DNA of 64,000 bases, taken from positions 1 to 64,000 of the forward strand of contig JAFEFU010000037.1 in the NCBI GenBank assembly GCA_018240425.1, in the 5' to 3' direction. The notes under the pieces were generated by a model. The model was not told the DNA's origin. It made no database searches and saw only the letters and a program-made list of their open reading frames with translations. Source of the DNA: Pseudomonadota bacterium. GTDB lineage: Bacteria > Pseudomonadota > Alphaproteobacteria > Rhodobacterales > Rhodobacteraceae. This document shows, piece after piece, positions 8,089 to 16,369 of this stretch (positions within the stretch are counted from its first letter, which is position 1; the number at the start of each line of letters is the position of its first letter). The translations under genes were made by a program, and so were the position numbers.

Positions 8089-8973
8089 ATGTCCCGCGTC
8101 CCCTCCACCCAGGCACTGCGTGCCCTGGAAAGCTTTGCCCGCCACGGCACGGTCTGGCAGGCGGCGGACGAACTGAACCTGACCCGCAGCGCGGTCAGCC
8201 ATCAGTTGCGCCTGCTGGAACGCGATCTCGGCTTCCGGATGATGAACCGGATCGGCACCAGGGTCGAACTGACACCGCAGGGCCATGCCTATGCGGCCGA
8301 TGTGCGCCGCGCCCTGTCGATGATCTCGGGCTCGGCCACCCGCAACGCCTCGCGGGGCGTGACAGGCACCCTGACCGTCAGCTGCCCGCCCGGTTTCGCC
8401 TCAAGCTGGCTGTGCCCCAAGATCGGCGGGTTCTACGAGGCCTTCCCCGATGTCGTCCTGTCGGTCGTGACCCCGCGCCGTCTGGACGATGTCAGCAATC
8501 CCGATGTCGATATCTTCATCACCTTCGGGCATGGCAACCAGCCGGGAATGGATGTCGAGCTGTTGAAGGAGGTGATGTTCACGCCCTTGTGCAGCCCGAT
8601 CCTCCTGAACCGGCTCGACGGGCTTGACAGTCCCGCGACTCTCCTGCGCGCGACCCTCTTGCACCTGACCGACTTCCAGGACTGGGAGGCATGGTTCGTT
8701 CTGGCGGGCCTTCCGGCCGAGGCCGCTCATGGCGGTATCCGGTTTTCGGACATGAACCTCGTCTATGCCGCGTCGCTCGAGGCCCAGGGCGTGTCGATGG
8801 GCGACGAGTTCATCTGCCAGCAGGCCATGCAGAGCGGCCTTCTGGTGCGCCCCTTCGACCTGGCGATCCGCTCGCCGCGCGGCTATTTCATGGTCGTGCC
8901 GCCCGAAAAGTCCGGCAACCCCGCCGGTGCGGCCTTCCGCGACTGGCTGCGCGACGAACTGCCGCAAGGCTGA
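8089..8973 (+). CDS. LysR-family transcriptional regulator
   Basis: A 294-residue DNA-binding regulator. The N-terminal winged helix-turn-helix (about residues 5-64: ALRALESFARHGTVWQAAD, then SAVSHQLRLLERDLG) and the C-terminal effector-binding domain of GcvA-like LysR proteins are clear. It is transcribed divergently from the M20/guanidino/XdhC operon and lies directly upstream of the polyamine-type ABC operon. The shared motif in both flanking intergenic regions suggests it controls both operons in response to a pathway intermediate. The start follows GGAAAGCC at a modest ribosome-binding distance. Family call secure, effector unknown. Confidence 0.92.
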   Translation: MSRVPSTQALRALESFARHGTVWQAADELNLTRSAVSHQLRLLERDLGFRMMNRIGTRVELTPQGHAYAADVRRALSMISGSATRNASRGVTGTLTVSCPPGFASSWLCPKIGGFYEAFPDVVLSVVTPRRLDDVSNPDVDIFITFGHGNQPGMDVELLKEVMFTPLCSPILLNRLDGLDSPATLLRATLLHLTDFQDWEAWFVLAGLPAEAAHGGIRFSDMNLVYAASLEAQGVSMGDEFICQQAMQSGLLVRPFDLAIRSPRGYFMVVPPEKSGNPAGAAFRDWLRDELPQG

Positions 8974-8985
8974 TGCGCGCCACAC

Positions 8986-9003
8986 CGGCAAATTCCGTTT
9001 CAC
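8986..9003 (+). promoter_or_regulatory. Second copy of the putative LysR motif
   Basis: CGGCAAATTCCGTTTCAC lies 86 bases before the transporter ATPase start. It matches CGGCAAATCGTTTTCAC at 8015-8031, apart from a 3- versus 4-base centre between CGGCAAAT and TTTCAC. This suggests a common regulator for both operons. Confidence 0.5.
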
Positions 9004-9089
9004 AAGGGATCGAAAAACTTTCTATTGCCTAACTGCCCGTCCCCTTCCTACCCTTCCGCGAGGGAAACCCGCCATTCCCAGGGGAAAAA

Positions 9090-10115
9090 GTGACACAAGC
9101 AGCAGAGATCGGCGCAACGGGAATCGGCAAGCAGTTCGGCCAGTTCACGGCGCTGGCCGACATCACCCTGACCATCGCGCGGGGCGAGTTCCTGACGCTG
9201 CTGGGCCCGTCGGGATCGGGCAAGACCACCTTCCTCATGGTCCTCTCCGGCTTCGAGGCCCCGAGTTCGGGCCGGCTGACGCTGAACGGCACCGACATGA
9301 CCGACCTTGCCGCCGAACGGCGCGGCTTCGGCATGGTGTTCCAGGGCTACGCGCTCTTTCCCCACATGACCGCCGAGGAGAACATCGCCTTTCCGCTGAA
9401 GGTCCAGGGCCGGACCGCCGCCGAGGTCAAGCGCCGGGTGGACGAGATGATCGGGATGGTCGGCCTCGGTGGGCACGGGCACAAGCGGCCCTCTGGCCTC
9501 TCGGGCGGCCAGCAGCAGCGGGTGGCGCTGGCGCGGGCGCTGGCCTACGCGCCGCCCGTCCTTCTCCTGGACGAGCCGTTCTCGGCGCTCGACAAGAACC
9601 TGCGCGGCCAGATGCAGGACGAGATGCGCCGCCTGCATCGCGAGACCGGAACCACCTTCGTCTTCGTCACCCACGACCAGGAGGAGGCGCTGGCCCTGTC
9701 GTCGCGCGTGGCGATCTTCGACAAGGGCCGGCTTCAGCAACTCGCCCCGCCGCGCGAGGTCTACGAGCGCCCGGCCAATCGCTTCGTCGCCGAGTTCCTG
9801 GGCGACATCAACATCCTTCCGGTGAAGGGCGGCCGGATCGAGGGGCGGGCCGTCCAGGCGCCGGGCGCGACCGGCGATCTCGCGATCCGGCCCGAATACA
9901 TGGCGCTTGCCCTGGCCCAGCCCGAGGACGGCAACGCCGTCGCCGCGACGCTGAACGACCTGACCTATCTGGGCGCGGAGACGCGGCTGTCGCTGGTCAC
10001 GTCGGGCGGCGTGCCGATCGTGCTGCACCAGCAGACCTCCGACCTGCCCGCGGGCCTCGCCCCCGGCGCCTCCGTCTGGGCGACCTGGGCCCCGGGGCAC
10101 GGCTTCCTGCTATGA
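9090..10115 (+). CDS. ABC transporter ATP-binding protein, polyamine/iron(III)-type (PotA-like)
   Basis: Energises import by a periplasmic-binding-protein-dependent transporter. The 341 residues contain Walker A GPSGSGKTTF near residue 38, signature LSGGQQQRVALARALA near 135, Walker B LLLDEPFSALD near 157 and the switch histidine in FVTHDQEEAL. The C-terminal third (from about residue 240) looks like the TOBE regulatory domain of PotA/UgpC-like ATPases. The start is GTG at 9090 in the context GGGGAAAAAGTG. It is first in an operon with a binding protein, two permeases and a thiamine-diphosphate enzyme, which suggests import of a cationic, polyamine- or guanidino-like compound. Confidence 0.92.
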   Translation: MTQAAEIGATGIGKQFGQFTALADITLTIARGEFLTLLGPSGSGKTTFLMVLSGFEAPSSGRLTLNGTDMTDLAAERRGFGMVFQGYALFPHMTAEENIAFPLKVQGRTAAEVKRRVDEMIGMVGLGGHGHKRPSGLSGGQQQRVALARALAYAPPVLLLDEPFSALDKNLRGQMQDEMRRLHRETGTTFVFVTHDQEEALALSSRVAIFDKGRLQQLAPPREVYERPANRFVAEFLGDINILPVKGGRIEGRAVQAPGATGDLAIRPEYMALALAQPEDGNAVAATLNDLTYLGAETRLSLVTSGGVPIVLHQQTSDLPAGLAPGASVWATWAPGHGFLL

Positions 10116-10182
10116 TGGTGCCGGAGTCCGGCAGCATCGACCACGACCGACCAACAAGAGCGAAAACAACAAGGAGAAGCAA

Positions 10183-11298
10183 ATGAACGGACCCTTCCAG
10201 AAAGATTGCCTCGACATCCTGAAGACCCGCCTCGCGCGCGGCGAGATCTCGCGGCGCGACTTCTCGACCGGGCTTGCGCTTCTGCTCGGCACCTCGGCGC
10301 TCGGCCTGCGCGGCACGGCTGCCCGCGCCGAAGCCAAGGAACTCGTCTTCGTCAACTGGGGCGGCGATGCGGGCGCGGCCTATGACGATGCCTATGGCAA
10401 GCCCTTCCTTGCCGCGACCGGCATCACCGTCAAGCAGGACGGGTCCGGCCCGACCGAAGGCGCGATCGCAGCGCAGGAGGAAAGCGGCAAGCCGGCCTGG
10501 GACATCGTCGATGTCGATCCCTTCTCGGCCGAGGCGCTTGGCAAGAAGGGCATGATGGACCCGATCGACTATGCCGTGGTCGACAAGACCAAGTTCCGCC
10601 CCGGCTTCGGCTGGGACTATGCCGCGTCGACCTACTTCTACAGCTACATCCTCGCCTATGACGCCAAGAAGTTCAAAGACAACCCGCCCAAGACGATGGC
10701 CGACTTCTTCGATGTCGAGAAGTTCCCCGGCAAGCGCAGCATGTACAAGTGGGGAACCGGCATGTGGGAGGCGGCGCTTCTGGCCGACGGCGTGCCGAAA
10801 GACAAGCTCTACCCGCTCGACCTCAAGCGCGCGAACGACAAGATCGCCAAGTTCAAGGAGCATGTCGTGGCCTTCTGGGGCGGCGGCTCGGAAAGCCAGT
10901 CGATCCTCCTGAACGGCGAGGCGTCGATGGCGCTGATCTGGTCGACCCGGGCCAAGCTGATCGAGAAGGACTCGGGCGGCGATGTGGCCTTTACCTGGAA
11001 CGAGGGCCTGCTCGCGCCCGGCGCGATGGGGGTGCTGAAGAACAACCCCGGCGGCAAGGAGAACGCGATGAAGTTCATCGCCTCGTCGCAGGACCCCGAA
11101 AAGCAGCTCGTGATGTTCCGCATGCTCGGGCAGGGGCCGGCGAACCCGGCCGCCGACGCGCTGCTGCCGCCCGAGGAAGCGCACTACAACCCGGTCGATC
11201 CGAAGAACTTCGCGGTGCAGGTCCCGCTCGACATGCCGTGGTACGAACAGAACTACGGCGCCGCGCTTGACGAATACCTGAAGATCATCTCGGCCTGA
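10183..11298 (+). CDS. Periplasmic substrate-binding protein, spermidine/putrescine (PotD) type
   Basis: The 371-residue binding protein delivers substrate to the adjacent permeases. The N-terminus carries SRRDFSTGLALLLG, a twin-arginine-like signal (about residues 24-37), ending near TAARAEA, so Tat export is likely. The mature part starts ELVFVNWGGDAGAAYDDAYGKP, typical of PotD/PotF-like proteins, and contains WDIVDVDPF and the late NPGGKENAMKFI segment common to the family. AAGGAGAAGCAAATG provides a strong ribosome-binding site. A GC-rich hairpin follows its stop, probably raising its level over the downstream permeases. Exact ligand is not determined; neighbours favour a guanidino compound or polyamine. 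Confidence 0.9.
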   Translation: MNGPFQKDCLDILKTRLARGEISRRDFSTGLALLLGTSALGLRGTAARAEAKELVFVNWGGDAGAAYDDAYGKPFLAATGITVKQDGSGPTEGAIAAQEESGKPAWDIVDVDPFSAEALGKKGMMDPIDYAVVDKTKFRPGFGWDYAASTYFYSYILAYDAKKFKDNPPKTMADFFDVEKFPGKRSMYKWGTGMWEAALLADGVPKDKLYPLDLKRANDKIAKFKEHVVAFWGGGSESQSILLNGEASMALIWSTRAKLIEKDSGGDVAFTWNEGLLAPGAMGVLKNNPGGKENAMKFIASSQDPEKQLVMFRMLGQGPANPAADALLPPEEAHYNPVDPKNFAVQVPLDMPWYEQNYGAALDEYLKIISA

Positions 11299-11304
11299 CG
11301 GCAC

Positions 11305-11331
11305 GCCGCCCCCCGGCAATCGGGGGGCGGC
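11305..11331 (+). other. Intra-operon hairpin after the binding-protein gene
   Basis: A perfect 11-bp stem (GCCGCCCCCCG with CGGGGGGCGGC) and 5-nt loop begin 7 bases after the binding-protein stop. No T run follows. Stems here in transporter operons commonly protect the upstream mRNA or reduce read-through, giving excess binding protein; that role is inferred. Confidence 0.6.
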
Positions 11332-11366
11332 CTCCCCGAAGCCTGCCCCCCAACGCCGGAGACGCG

Positions 11367-12179
11367 ATGACCGCCCGCCACATCTTCCTGCTCGGGCCTC
11401 TCCTGGCCCTGCTGGGCGCGGCCTATCTCCTGCCGTTCCTCGGCGTCATGCGCTGGAGCGTGACGCTGCCCCAGCCGGGGCTCGGCCAATATGTCATCGC
11501 GCTGACCGATCCGCTGGTCCTCGGCGTCATCTGGCGGACCTTCCGCATCTGCCTTCTGGTGACCGTCCTGGCGGTCGCGGCCGGCTATGTGCTGTCGCTG
11601 ATCTGGGTGCGCGGCGGGCCGGCCGCGCGGCTGGCGGCGGAACTCTGCATCCTGATCCCCTTCTGGATTTCGGTCCTGACCCGCGCCTTCGGCTGGCTGG
11701 CGCTGCTGTCGAACAAGGGCATCCTGAATACCTGGCTTGAACATCTCGGCTTCATTTCCGAGCCGCTGACCCTGGTGCGCAACGAATTCGGCGTCGTGGT
11801 CGGCATGGTGCATTTCCTGATCCCCTTCGCGATCTTTCCGCTGGCCTCGTCCATGCGCGCGGTGGACGAGAGGGTGCTGATGGCGGCGCGCGGCATGGGG
11901 GCATCACGCACCCGCATCTTCTGGAGCGTGTTCGTGCCGATGACCCGGGGCGGTATCCTGGGCGCGGCGCTTCTGGTCTTCGTTTTCGGACTGGGCTTCT
12001 TCATCACCCCCGCGATCCTTGGCGGCGGGCGCAGCGTGATGGTGGCCGAACTCATCTACCTGCGCATCTTCCAAAGTCCCGACTGGGGCCTTGGGGCCGC
12101 GATCAGCGTCATCCTGATGGTCGCGGTCGGCCTTCTGCTGGCGCTGATGATGCGGCAGGTCAAGGCGGCCACGAAATGA
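11367..12179 (+). CDS. ABC transporter permease, PotB-like
   Basis: A 270-residue inner-membrane permease with about six hydrophobic spans. The cytoplasmic EAA-type loop reads MRAVDERVLMAARGMGASR around residue 165, matching binding-protein-dependent importers of the spermidine/putrescine group. The sequence begins TARHIFLLGPLLALLGAAYLL, an N-terminal transmembrane helix. Its stop overlaps the next permease start (ATGA), so the two are translated together as the heterodimeric channel. Confidence 0.9.
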   Translation: MTARHIFLLGPLLALLGAAYLLPFLGVMRWSVTLPQPGLGQYVIALTDPLVLGVIWRTFRICLLVTVLAVAAGYVLSLIWVRGGPAARLAAELCILIPFWISVLTRAFGWLALLSNKGILNTWLEHLGFISEPLTLVRNEFGVVVGMVHFLIPFAIFPLASSMRAVDERVLMAARGMGASRTRIFWSVFVPMTRGGILGAALLVFVFGLGFFITPAILGGGRSVMVAELIYLRIFQSPDWGLGAAISVILMVAVGLLLALMMRQVKAATK

Positions 12180-12988
12180 TCCAGCTTCGCCCCGGCCCCC
12201 TGGCCCTGACCCTTGCCGCGCTGATCGCGGTCTTCCTCCTGATGCCGCTGATCTCGGTGATCCCGGTCAGCTTCACGCCCAACCGCTATCTGTCGGTCCC
12301 CGAGGGCGAATGGTCCCTGCGCCACTACCGGGCGCTGATCGAGAACCCGGCCTGGGCCCAGGGATTCTGGTTGTCGATCCGGGTGGGCGTGGTGGCCTCG
12401 GCCCTGGCGACCGCGCTGGCCACCGCCTTCGCGCTTGGCATCTGGATGATCCAGCCGCGCTTTGCCGGGCTGCTGATGGGGCTGGCGCTTCTGCCGATGG
12501 TGGCGCCGCCGGTGGTCTCGGCTCTGACGCTCTATTTCTTCCTCATCACGCTCTCCAAGGTGAACAGCTTTGTCGCCTATGACACCTGGGCGGGGGTGGC
12601 GCTGGCTCATTCGGTGATGATCGCGCCCTTTGCGGTGGTCCTGGTCTCGGTCGCCCTGTCGCAACTCGACCGCAGGATCGACCTTGCCGCGCGGTCGATG
12701 GGCGCCGGCGTGGCGACCCGGGTGTTCCGGGTGATCCTGCCCAACATCCGCTTTACCCTGGTCACGGCGCTGTTCCTGACCTTCGTTCTTTCCTGGGACG
12801 AAATCGGGGTGACGCTGTTCATCACCTCGGTCAATGCGGTGACGCTGCCGCGGCTGATGTGGATGGGGCTGCGCGACAACATCGACCCGGCGATCGCGGC
12901 AATCTCGGTCGTACTCATCACGATCGTGGTCACGGTGATCCTGGCCAAGACGTTCTGGCAGATGCGCAGGAAGGGCCGCGGGGACTGA
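12176..12988 (+). CDS. ABC transporter permease, PotC-like
   Basis: The second 270-residue channel subunit. About six membrane spans and an EAA-type loop (LDRRIDLAARSMGAGVATR, near residue 165) that docks to the ATPase. The short N-terminal cytoplasmic part leads straight into a first helix (LALTLAALIAVFLLMPLI). It overlaps the preceding permease by four bases and the following enzyme gene by one base in TGATG, showing tight translational coupling. This coupling of permease and enzyme suggests the enzyme acts on what is imported. Confidence 0.9.
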   Translation: MIQLRPGPLALTLAALIAVFLLMPLISVIPVSFTPNRYLSVPEGEWSLRHYRALIENPAWAQGFWLSIRVGVVASALATALATAFALGIWMIQPRFAGLLMGLALLPMVAPPVVSALTLYFFLITLSKVNSFVAYDTWAGVALAHSVMIAPFAVVLVSVALSQLDRRIDLAARSMGAGVATRVFRVILPNIRFTLVTALFLTFVLSWDEIGVTLFITSVNAVTLPRLMWMGLRDNIDPAIAAISVVLITIVVTVILAKTFWQMRRKGRGD

Positions 12989-14598
12989 TGACGACGTCGA
13001 TCTCGACCGGGGTCTACCTGACCCATCTTCTGCGCGCCTACGGTGTCGACTGCGTGTTCGGCATTCCCGGCGTCCACACGATCGAGCTCTACCGTGGCCT
13101 TGCCGGCAGCGGCATCCGCCATGTGACCCCCCGCCACGAGCAGGGCGCGGGCTTCATGGCCGACGGCTATGCCCGGGCCAGCGGCCGACCGGGGGTGTGC
13201 TTCATCATCTCGGGCCCCGGCATGACCAACATCCTGACCGCGATGGGCCAGGCCTGGGGCGACAGCGTGCCCATGCTGGTGATCTCGACGGTCAACGCTC
13301 ATGGGCGCATGGGTTCGGGCGAGGGCTGGCTGCACGAACTGCCGAACCAGCAGGCGATGGTGGCGGGCGTCTCTGCCTTCAGCCGCACCATCCACCGGCC
13401 CGAGGAACTGGCCCCCGCCCTTGCACAGGCCTTCGCGGTGTTCGACGGCGCCCGCCCGCGCCCGGTGCATCTGGAACTGCCGATCGACGTCATGCTGGCG
13501 CCGGCCGGCCACCTGCCCCTGCCCGAGCGGGTTGTCCGCGTCGCCCGGCCCGCCCCCGACCCGGCGCGGCTGGCCGAGGCGGCGGCGCTTCTGGCCGGGG
13601 CGCGTGCGCCGGTGATCCTTGCCGGGGGCGGCGCGGCGCGTGCCCGCGCCCTGCCCGCGCTGGCCGAGGCGCTGGATGCGCCGGTGGTGATGACGACCAA
13701 TGGCCGCGGCATCCTGCCCCCCGGCCATCCGCTGGCGGTGACGCTGACCGCCTCGATGCCCGCCACCCGCGCGCTGATCGCCGGGGCGGACGCGGTGCTG
13801 GCGATCGGGACCGAGTTCGGCCCGACCGACTACGACATGTACGAGGATGGCGGCTTCGCGATCACCGCGCCGCTGGTCCGGCTGGACATCGACCCGGCCC
13901 AGATCCTGCGCGGCCCCCTGCCCGCCGTCGGGCTGGTGGGCGACGCCGGCCTTGGGGCCGAGGCCCTGCTTGCCGCCCTGCCACCGCGCAAGCCCGCAGC
14001 CGGCGCCGCCCGCGCCGCCGCGGCGCAGGCAGGGCAGAAGGCGCTTTCGACGGCGATGCAGGCCGACCTCGCGCTTCTGGACCTTGTGCGCGATACCCTG
14101 CCCGGAACGCTGATCGTTGGCGATTCGACCCAGGCGGTCTATGCCGGCAACATTGCCTTCGCCGCCGCCCGCCCCGGGGGCTATTTCAATTCGGCCACCG
14201 GCTATGGCACGCTCGGCTACGGCCTCCCGGCCGCGGTGGGCGCCGCCCTGGCCGAGGGCCGGCCCGTGGTGGGGCTGACCGGCGACGGGGGCCTGCAGTT
14301 CTCGCTTGGCGAACTGACGGCAGCGACCGAGGCCGGGGCCAGGGTGATCCTCCTTCTCTACGACAATCAGGGCTATGGCGAGATCAAGTCGGCCATGATC
14401 GCCCAGAACGTGCCGCCGCTCGGCGTCGACATCCTGACCCCCGATCTCGTGACCATCGCCCGGGCCTGCGGCTGGCAGACGACCGAAGCCGACAGTCCCG
14501 GCGACCTGCGCGACAAGGTGCGCGAAGCCGCCGGTCACGCCGGCTGCACCATGATCCGCTATACCGACAGGTTGCGCGACCGCCTGCGCCCGGTGTGA
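12988..14598 (+). CDS. Thiamine-diphosphate decarboxylase, AruI-like (possible 5-guanidino-2-oxopentanoate decarboxylase)
   Basis: A 536-residue enzyme of the acetolactate synthase/pyruvate decarboxylase superfamily. The catalytic glutamate lies in RHEQGAGFMADGYAR near residue 45, the central domain spans about 190-330, and the diphosphate/Mg motif runs from GDGGLQFS to NQGYG near residues 430-465. The N-terminal FGIPGVHTIELYRGLAGS resembles AruI, which decarboxylates 2-ketoarginine to 4-guanidinobutanal in the arginine transaminase pathway. Acetolactate synthase itself is less likely because no small subunit is nearby. ATG 12988 overlaps the permease stop. Membership of the superfamily is certain; the 2-ketoarginine substrate is a context-supported guess. 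Confidence 0.85.
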   Translation: MTTSISTGVYLTHLLRAYGVDCVFGIPGVHTIELYRGLAGSGIRHVTPRHEQGAGFMADGYARASGRPGVCFIISGPGMTNILTAMGQAWGDSVPMLVISTVNAHGRMGSGEGWLHELPNQQAMVAGVSAFSRTIHRPEELAPALAQAFAVFDGARPRPVHLELPIDVMLAPAGHLPLPERVVRVARPAPDPARLAEAAALLAGARAPVILAGGGAARARALPALAEALDAPVVMTTNGRGILPPGHPLAVTLTASMPATRALIAGADAVLAIGTEFGPTDYDMYEDGGFAITAPLVRLDIDPAQILRGPLPAVGLVGDAGLGAEALLAALPPRKPAAGAARAAAAQAGQKALSTAMQADLALLDLVRDTLPGTLIVGDSTQAVYAGNIAFAAARPGGYFNSATGYGTLGYGLPAAVGAALAEGRPVVGLTGDGGLQFSLGELTAATEAGARVILLLYDNQGYGEIKSAMIAQNVPPLGVDILTPDLVTIARACGWQTTEADSPGDLRDKVREAAGHAGCTMIRYTDRLRDRLRPV

Positions 14599-14689
14599 CG
14601 GGTGGGATCCCGGCCCGGGCGGACGCCCGCGCGAATAGCTCCTGTGCCGCACCCGGCCGCCGCGCCCGCTCCGGGCCCGTCGGGGCGAG

Positions 14690-14969
14690 CCCCGGCCGGA
14701 TCCGACAGGTCATCAAGCCGTCGGGTCATGTGGGCCAGGGCCCGCTCCAGCGCCTGAACGATGATCGCCTCGCAAATCTCTGTCTTGTTCGTGAAGCCTG
14801 AGACGCGATCAGGTGGCGCGCTCCCGCCCGCGCGAAACCGCTCCGGCCACTTGCAAACCGTGCGGGCCGAGACGGCAAAGGCCGCGGCACTCTGGCCCGC
14901 CGTCACGCGGGCACCGATCTGCTCCCGGCAGTGCACCGGGAGACGGGCACCATGATGCGGGTTGTTCAT
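14690..14969 (-). pseudogene. IS481-family transposase remnant (N-terminal helix-turn-helix only)
   Basis: An ATG at 14969 opens a frame reading NNPHHGARLPVHCREQIGAR, followed by VSARTVCKWPERFRAGG, which matches the N-terminal helix-turn-helix of IS481-type transposases. The similarity fades after about 85 codons, and the DDE catalytic domain is absent. The remaining frame runs into the end of the upstream enzyme gene without recognisable sequence. No terminal inverted repeats were found. The rest of the 444-base gap (14599-15042) shows no gene. Confidence 0.6.
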
Positions 14970-15042
14970 CCTTCAGGATCCTGGGCTGGAGTTTGGCGAT
15001 TGCAGCCTGACCCCATTCAGGCGCGAACAACCTTCTGAGACC

Positions 15043-16308
15043 TCACAGCTCGCGTTGCCACGGGTCGGCCAGTGCCGGAAGGATCGTGCCGGCGCAGGGG
15101 CCAAAGCCGATCCGGTAGCCCTTGCCCTGCGCATGGCCGCGAAGGGTCAACCTGTCGCCGTCCTCGATGAAGGTCCGGGTGCCGCCCTCGACGGCGAGGG
15201 GTTCCTTGCCGCCCCAGGACAGTTCCAGAAGGCTGCCGCGGCTGTCCTTCGCCGGGCCGGAGATCGTGCCCGAACCCAGAAGGTCCCCCACGTTCATCGC
15301 GCAGCCCGACGATGTGTGGTGGGCCAGCTGCTGGGCGGCGGAATAGTACATCTCGCGGTAGTTCGTCCGCGCGATCACCGTCTCGCGCCCGCCCGCAGGC
15401 GTCAGCCCGACCTCGAGCGCGATGTCGTAGAGCATCGGTCCCGGCTCGTGCAGATAAGGCAGAAGCGGCCTCTCGCGCGCGGGCGTGGCGACGCGGAACT
15501 GCTCAAGCGCCGCGCGCATGACGATCCAGGGGCTGATTGTCGTCGCCGTCGCCTTGGACTGGAACGGGCCGAGCGGCTGATACTCCCATGCCTGGATGTC
15601 GCGCGCAGACCAGTCGTTCAGAAGGACATAGCCGAAGATCATCGCGTCGGCCTCGGCCACCGTCACCGGATATCCCTGGCGCGAGGCCTGGCCCACGACG
15701 GCACCCATCTCAAGCTCGATGTCGAACCGGCGCGAGGGCGCGAAGACCGGCGCCTCGGCCCCGGGCGGCCTTATCTGCCCCCAGGGGCGGCGCACTTCGG
15801 TTCCCGACACGACCACCGACGAGGCGCGGCCGTTGTAGCCGATCGGGATGTGGAGCCAGTTGGGCGGCAGGGCGTTTTCCGGCCCGCGGAACATGGTGCC
15901 GACATTGAAGGCATGGTGCCGGCTCGCGTAGAAGTCGGTGAATTCCGAAACCAGGAAAGGCAGGTGCAGCCGTGCCTCCTGCTGCCGGATCAGAAAGGGC
16001 TCGACCTGCGCCCGATGGTCGGAACCCTCGCGCAGAAGTTCGGCCAGGGCAGCGCGGAAACCCGACCATGCCCCCTGCCCCAGGTCCATGAAATCGTTCC
16101 AGAACGGCACGTCCAGCACCGGATCCTCGGCGACCTTGAGGATTCCCGCCGCCTCGAGCCCGGCCACATCAAGGATCATCTCGCCGATGGCGACGCCGCA
16201 GCGTGGTTCATCGCCGCTCGTCGAAAAGACCCCGCAAGGCAGGTTGTTCAACGGGAAATCCGTCTCGGCGACATTCGCGCCCGCGACCCAAGACCGCTCC
16301 AGCCCCAT
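15043..16308 (-). CDS. fahA: Fumarylacetoacetase
   Basis: Hydrolyses fumarylacetoacetate to fumarate and acetoacetate, the last step of tyrosine/homogentisate breakdown. The 421-residue length matches the full two-domain bacterial enzyme. Seen: the N-terminal domain with FPLNNLPCGVFS, the catalytic region DFYASRHHAFNVGTMFRG around residue 125, GRASSVVVSGTEVRRPWGQ near 160, the metal-binding ELEMGAVVG near 197, and DWSARDIQAWEYQPLGPF near 230. It follows hmgA on the same strand with a 61-bp gap containing a short GC hairpin, so the two probably form one transcript. The maleylacetoacetate isomerase gene expected between these steps is not in the window. Confidence 0.95.
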   Translation of the reverse strand: MGLERSWVAGANVAETDFPLNNLPCGVFSTSGDEPRCGVAIGEMILDVAGLEAAGILKVAEDPVLDVPFWNDFMDLGQGAWSGFRAALAELLREGSDHRAQVEPFLIRQQEARLHLPFLVSEFTDFYASRHHAFNVGTMFRGPENALPPNWLHIPIGYNGRASSVVVSGTEVRRPWGQIRPPGAEAPVFAPSRRFDIELEMGAVVGQASRQGYPVTVAEADAMIFGYVLLNDWSARDIQAWEYQPLGPFQSKATATTISPWIVMRAALEQFRVATPARERPLLPYLHEPGPMLYDIALEVGLTPAGGRETVIARTNYREMYYSAAQQLAHHTSSGCAMNVGDLLGSGTISGPAKDSRGSLLELSWGGKEPLAVEGGTRTFIEDGDRLTLRGHAQGKGYRIGFGPCAGTILPALADPWQREL

Positions 16309-16347
16309 GCGCTTCTCCCTTCATTGTGGTCCAAGTATCCCGGGGGT

Positions 16348-16366
16348 GTGGGGGCAGCGCCCCCAC
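16348..16366. other. Short GC hairpin between hmgA and fahA
   Basis: An 8-bp stem (GTGGGGGC with GCCCCCAC) with a 3-nt loop lies in the 61-bp gap, just before the hmgA stop in plus-strand coordinates. No T run. It may stabilise or partly separate the two messages. Confidence 0.4.
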
Positions 16367-16369
16367 CCG

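Noticed and set aside
12607..14652. Long leftward frame opposite the thiamine-diphosphate enzyme
   Set aside because: High-GC reverse-strand shadow; composition (Arg/Gly/His/Ala-rich) and lack of any motif, while the plus strand has clear catalytic motifs.
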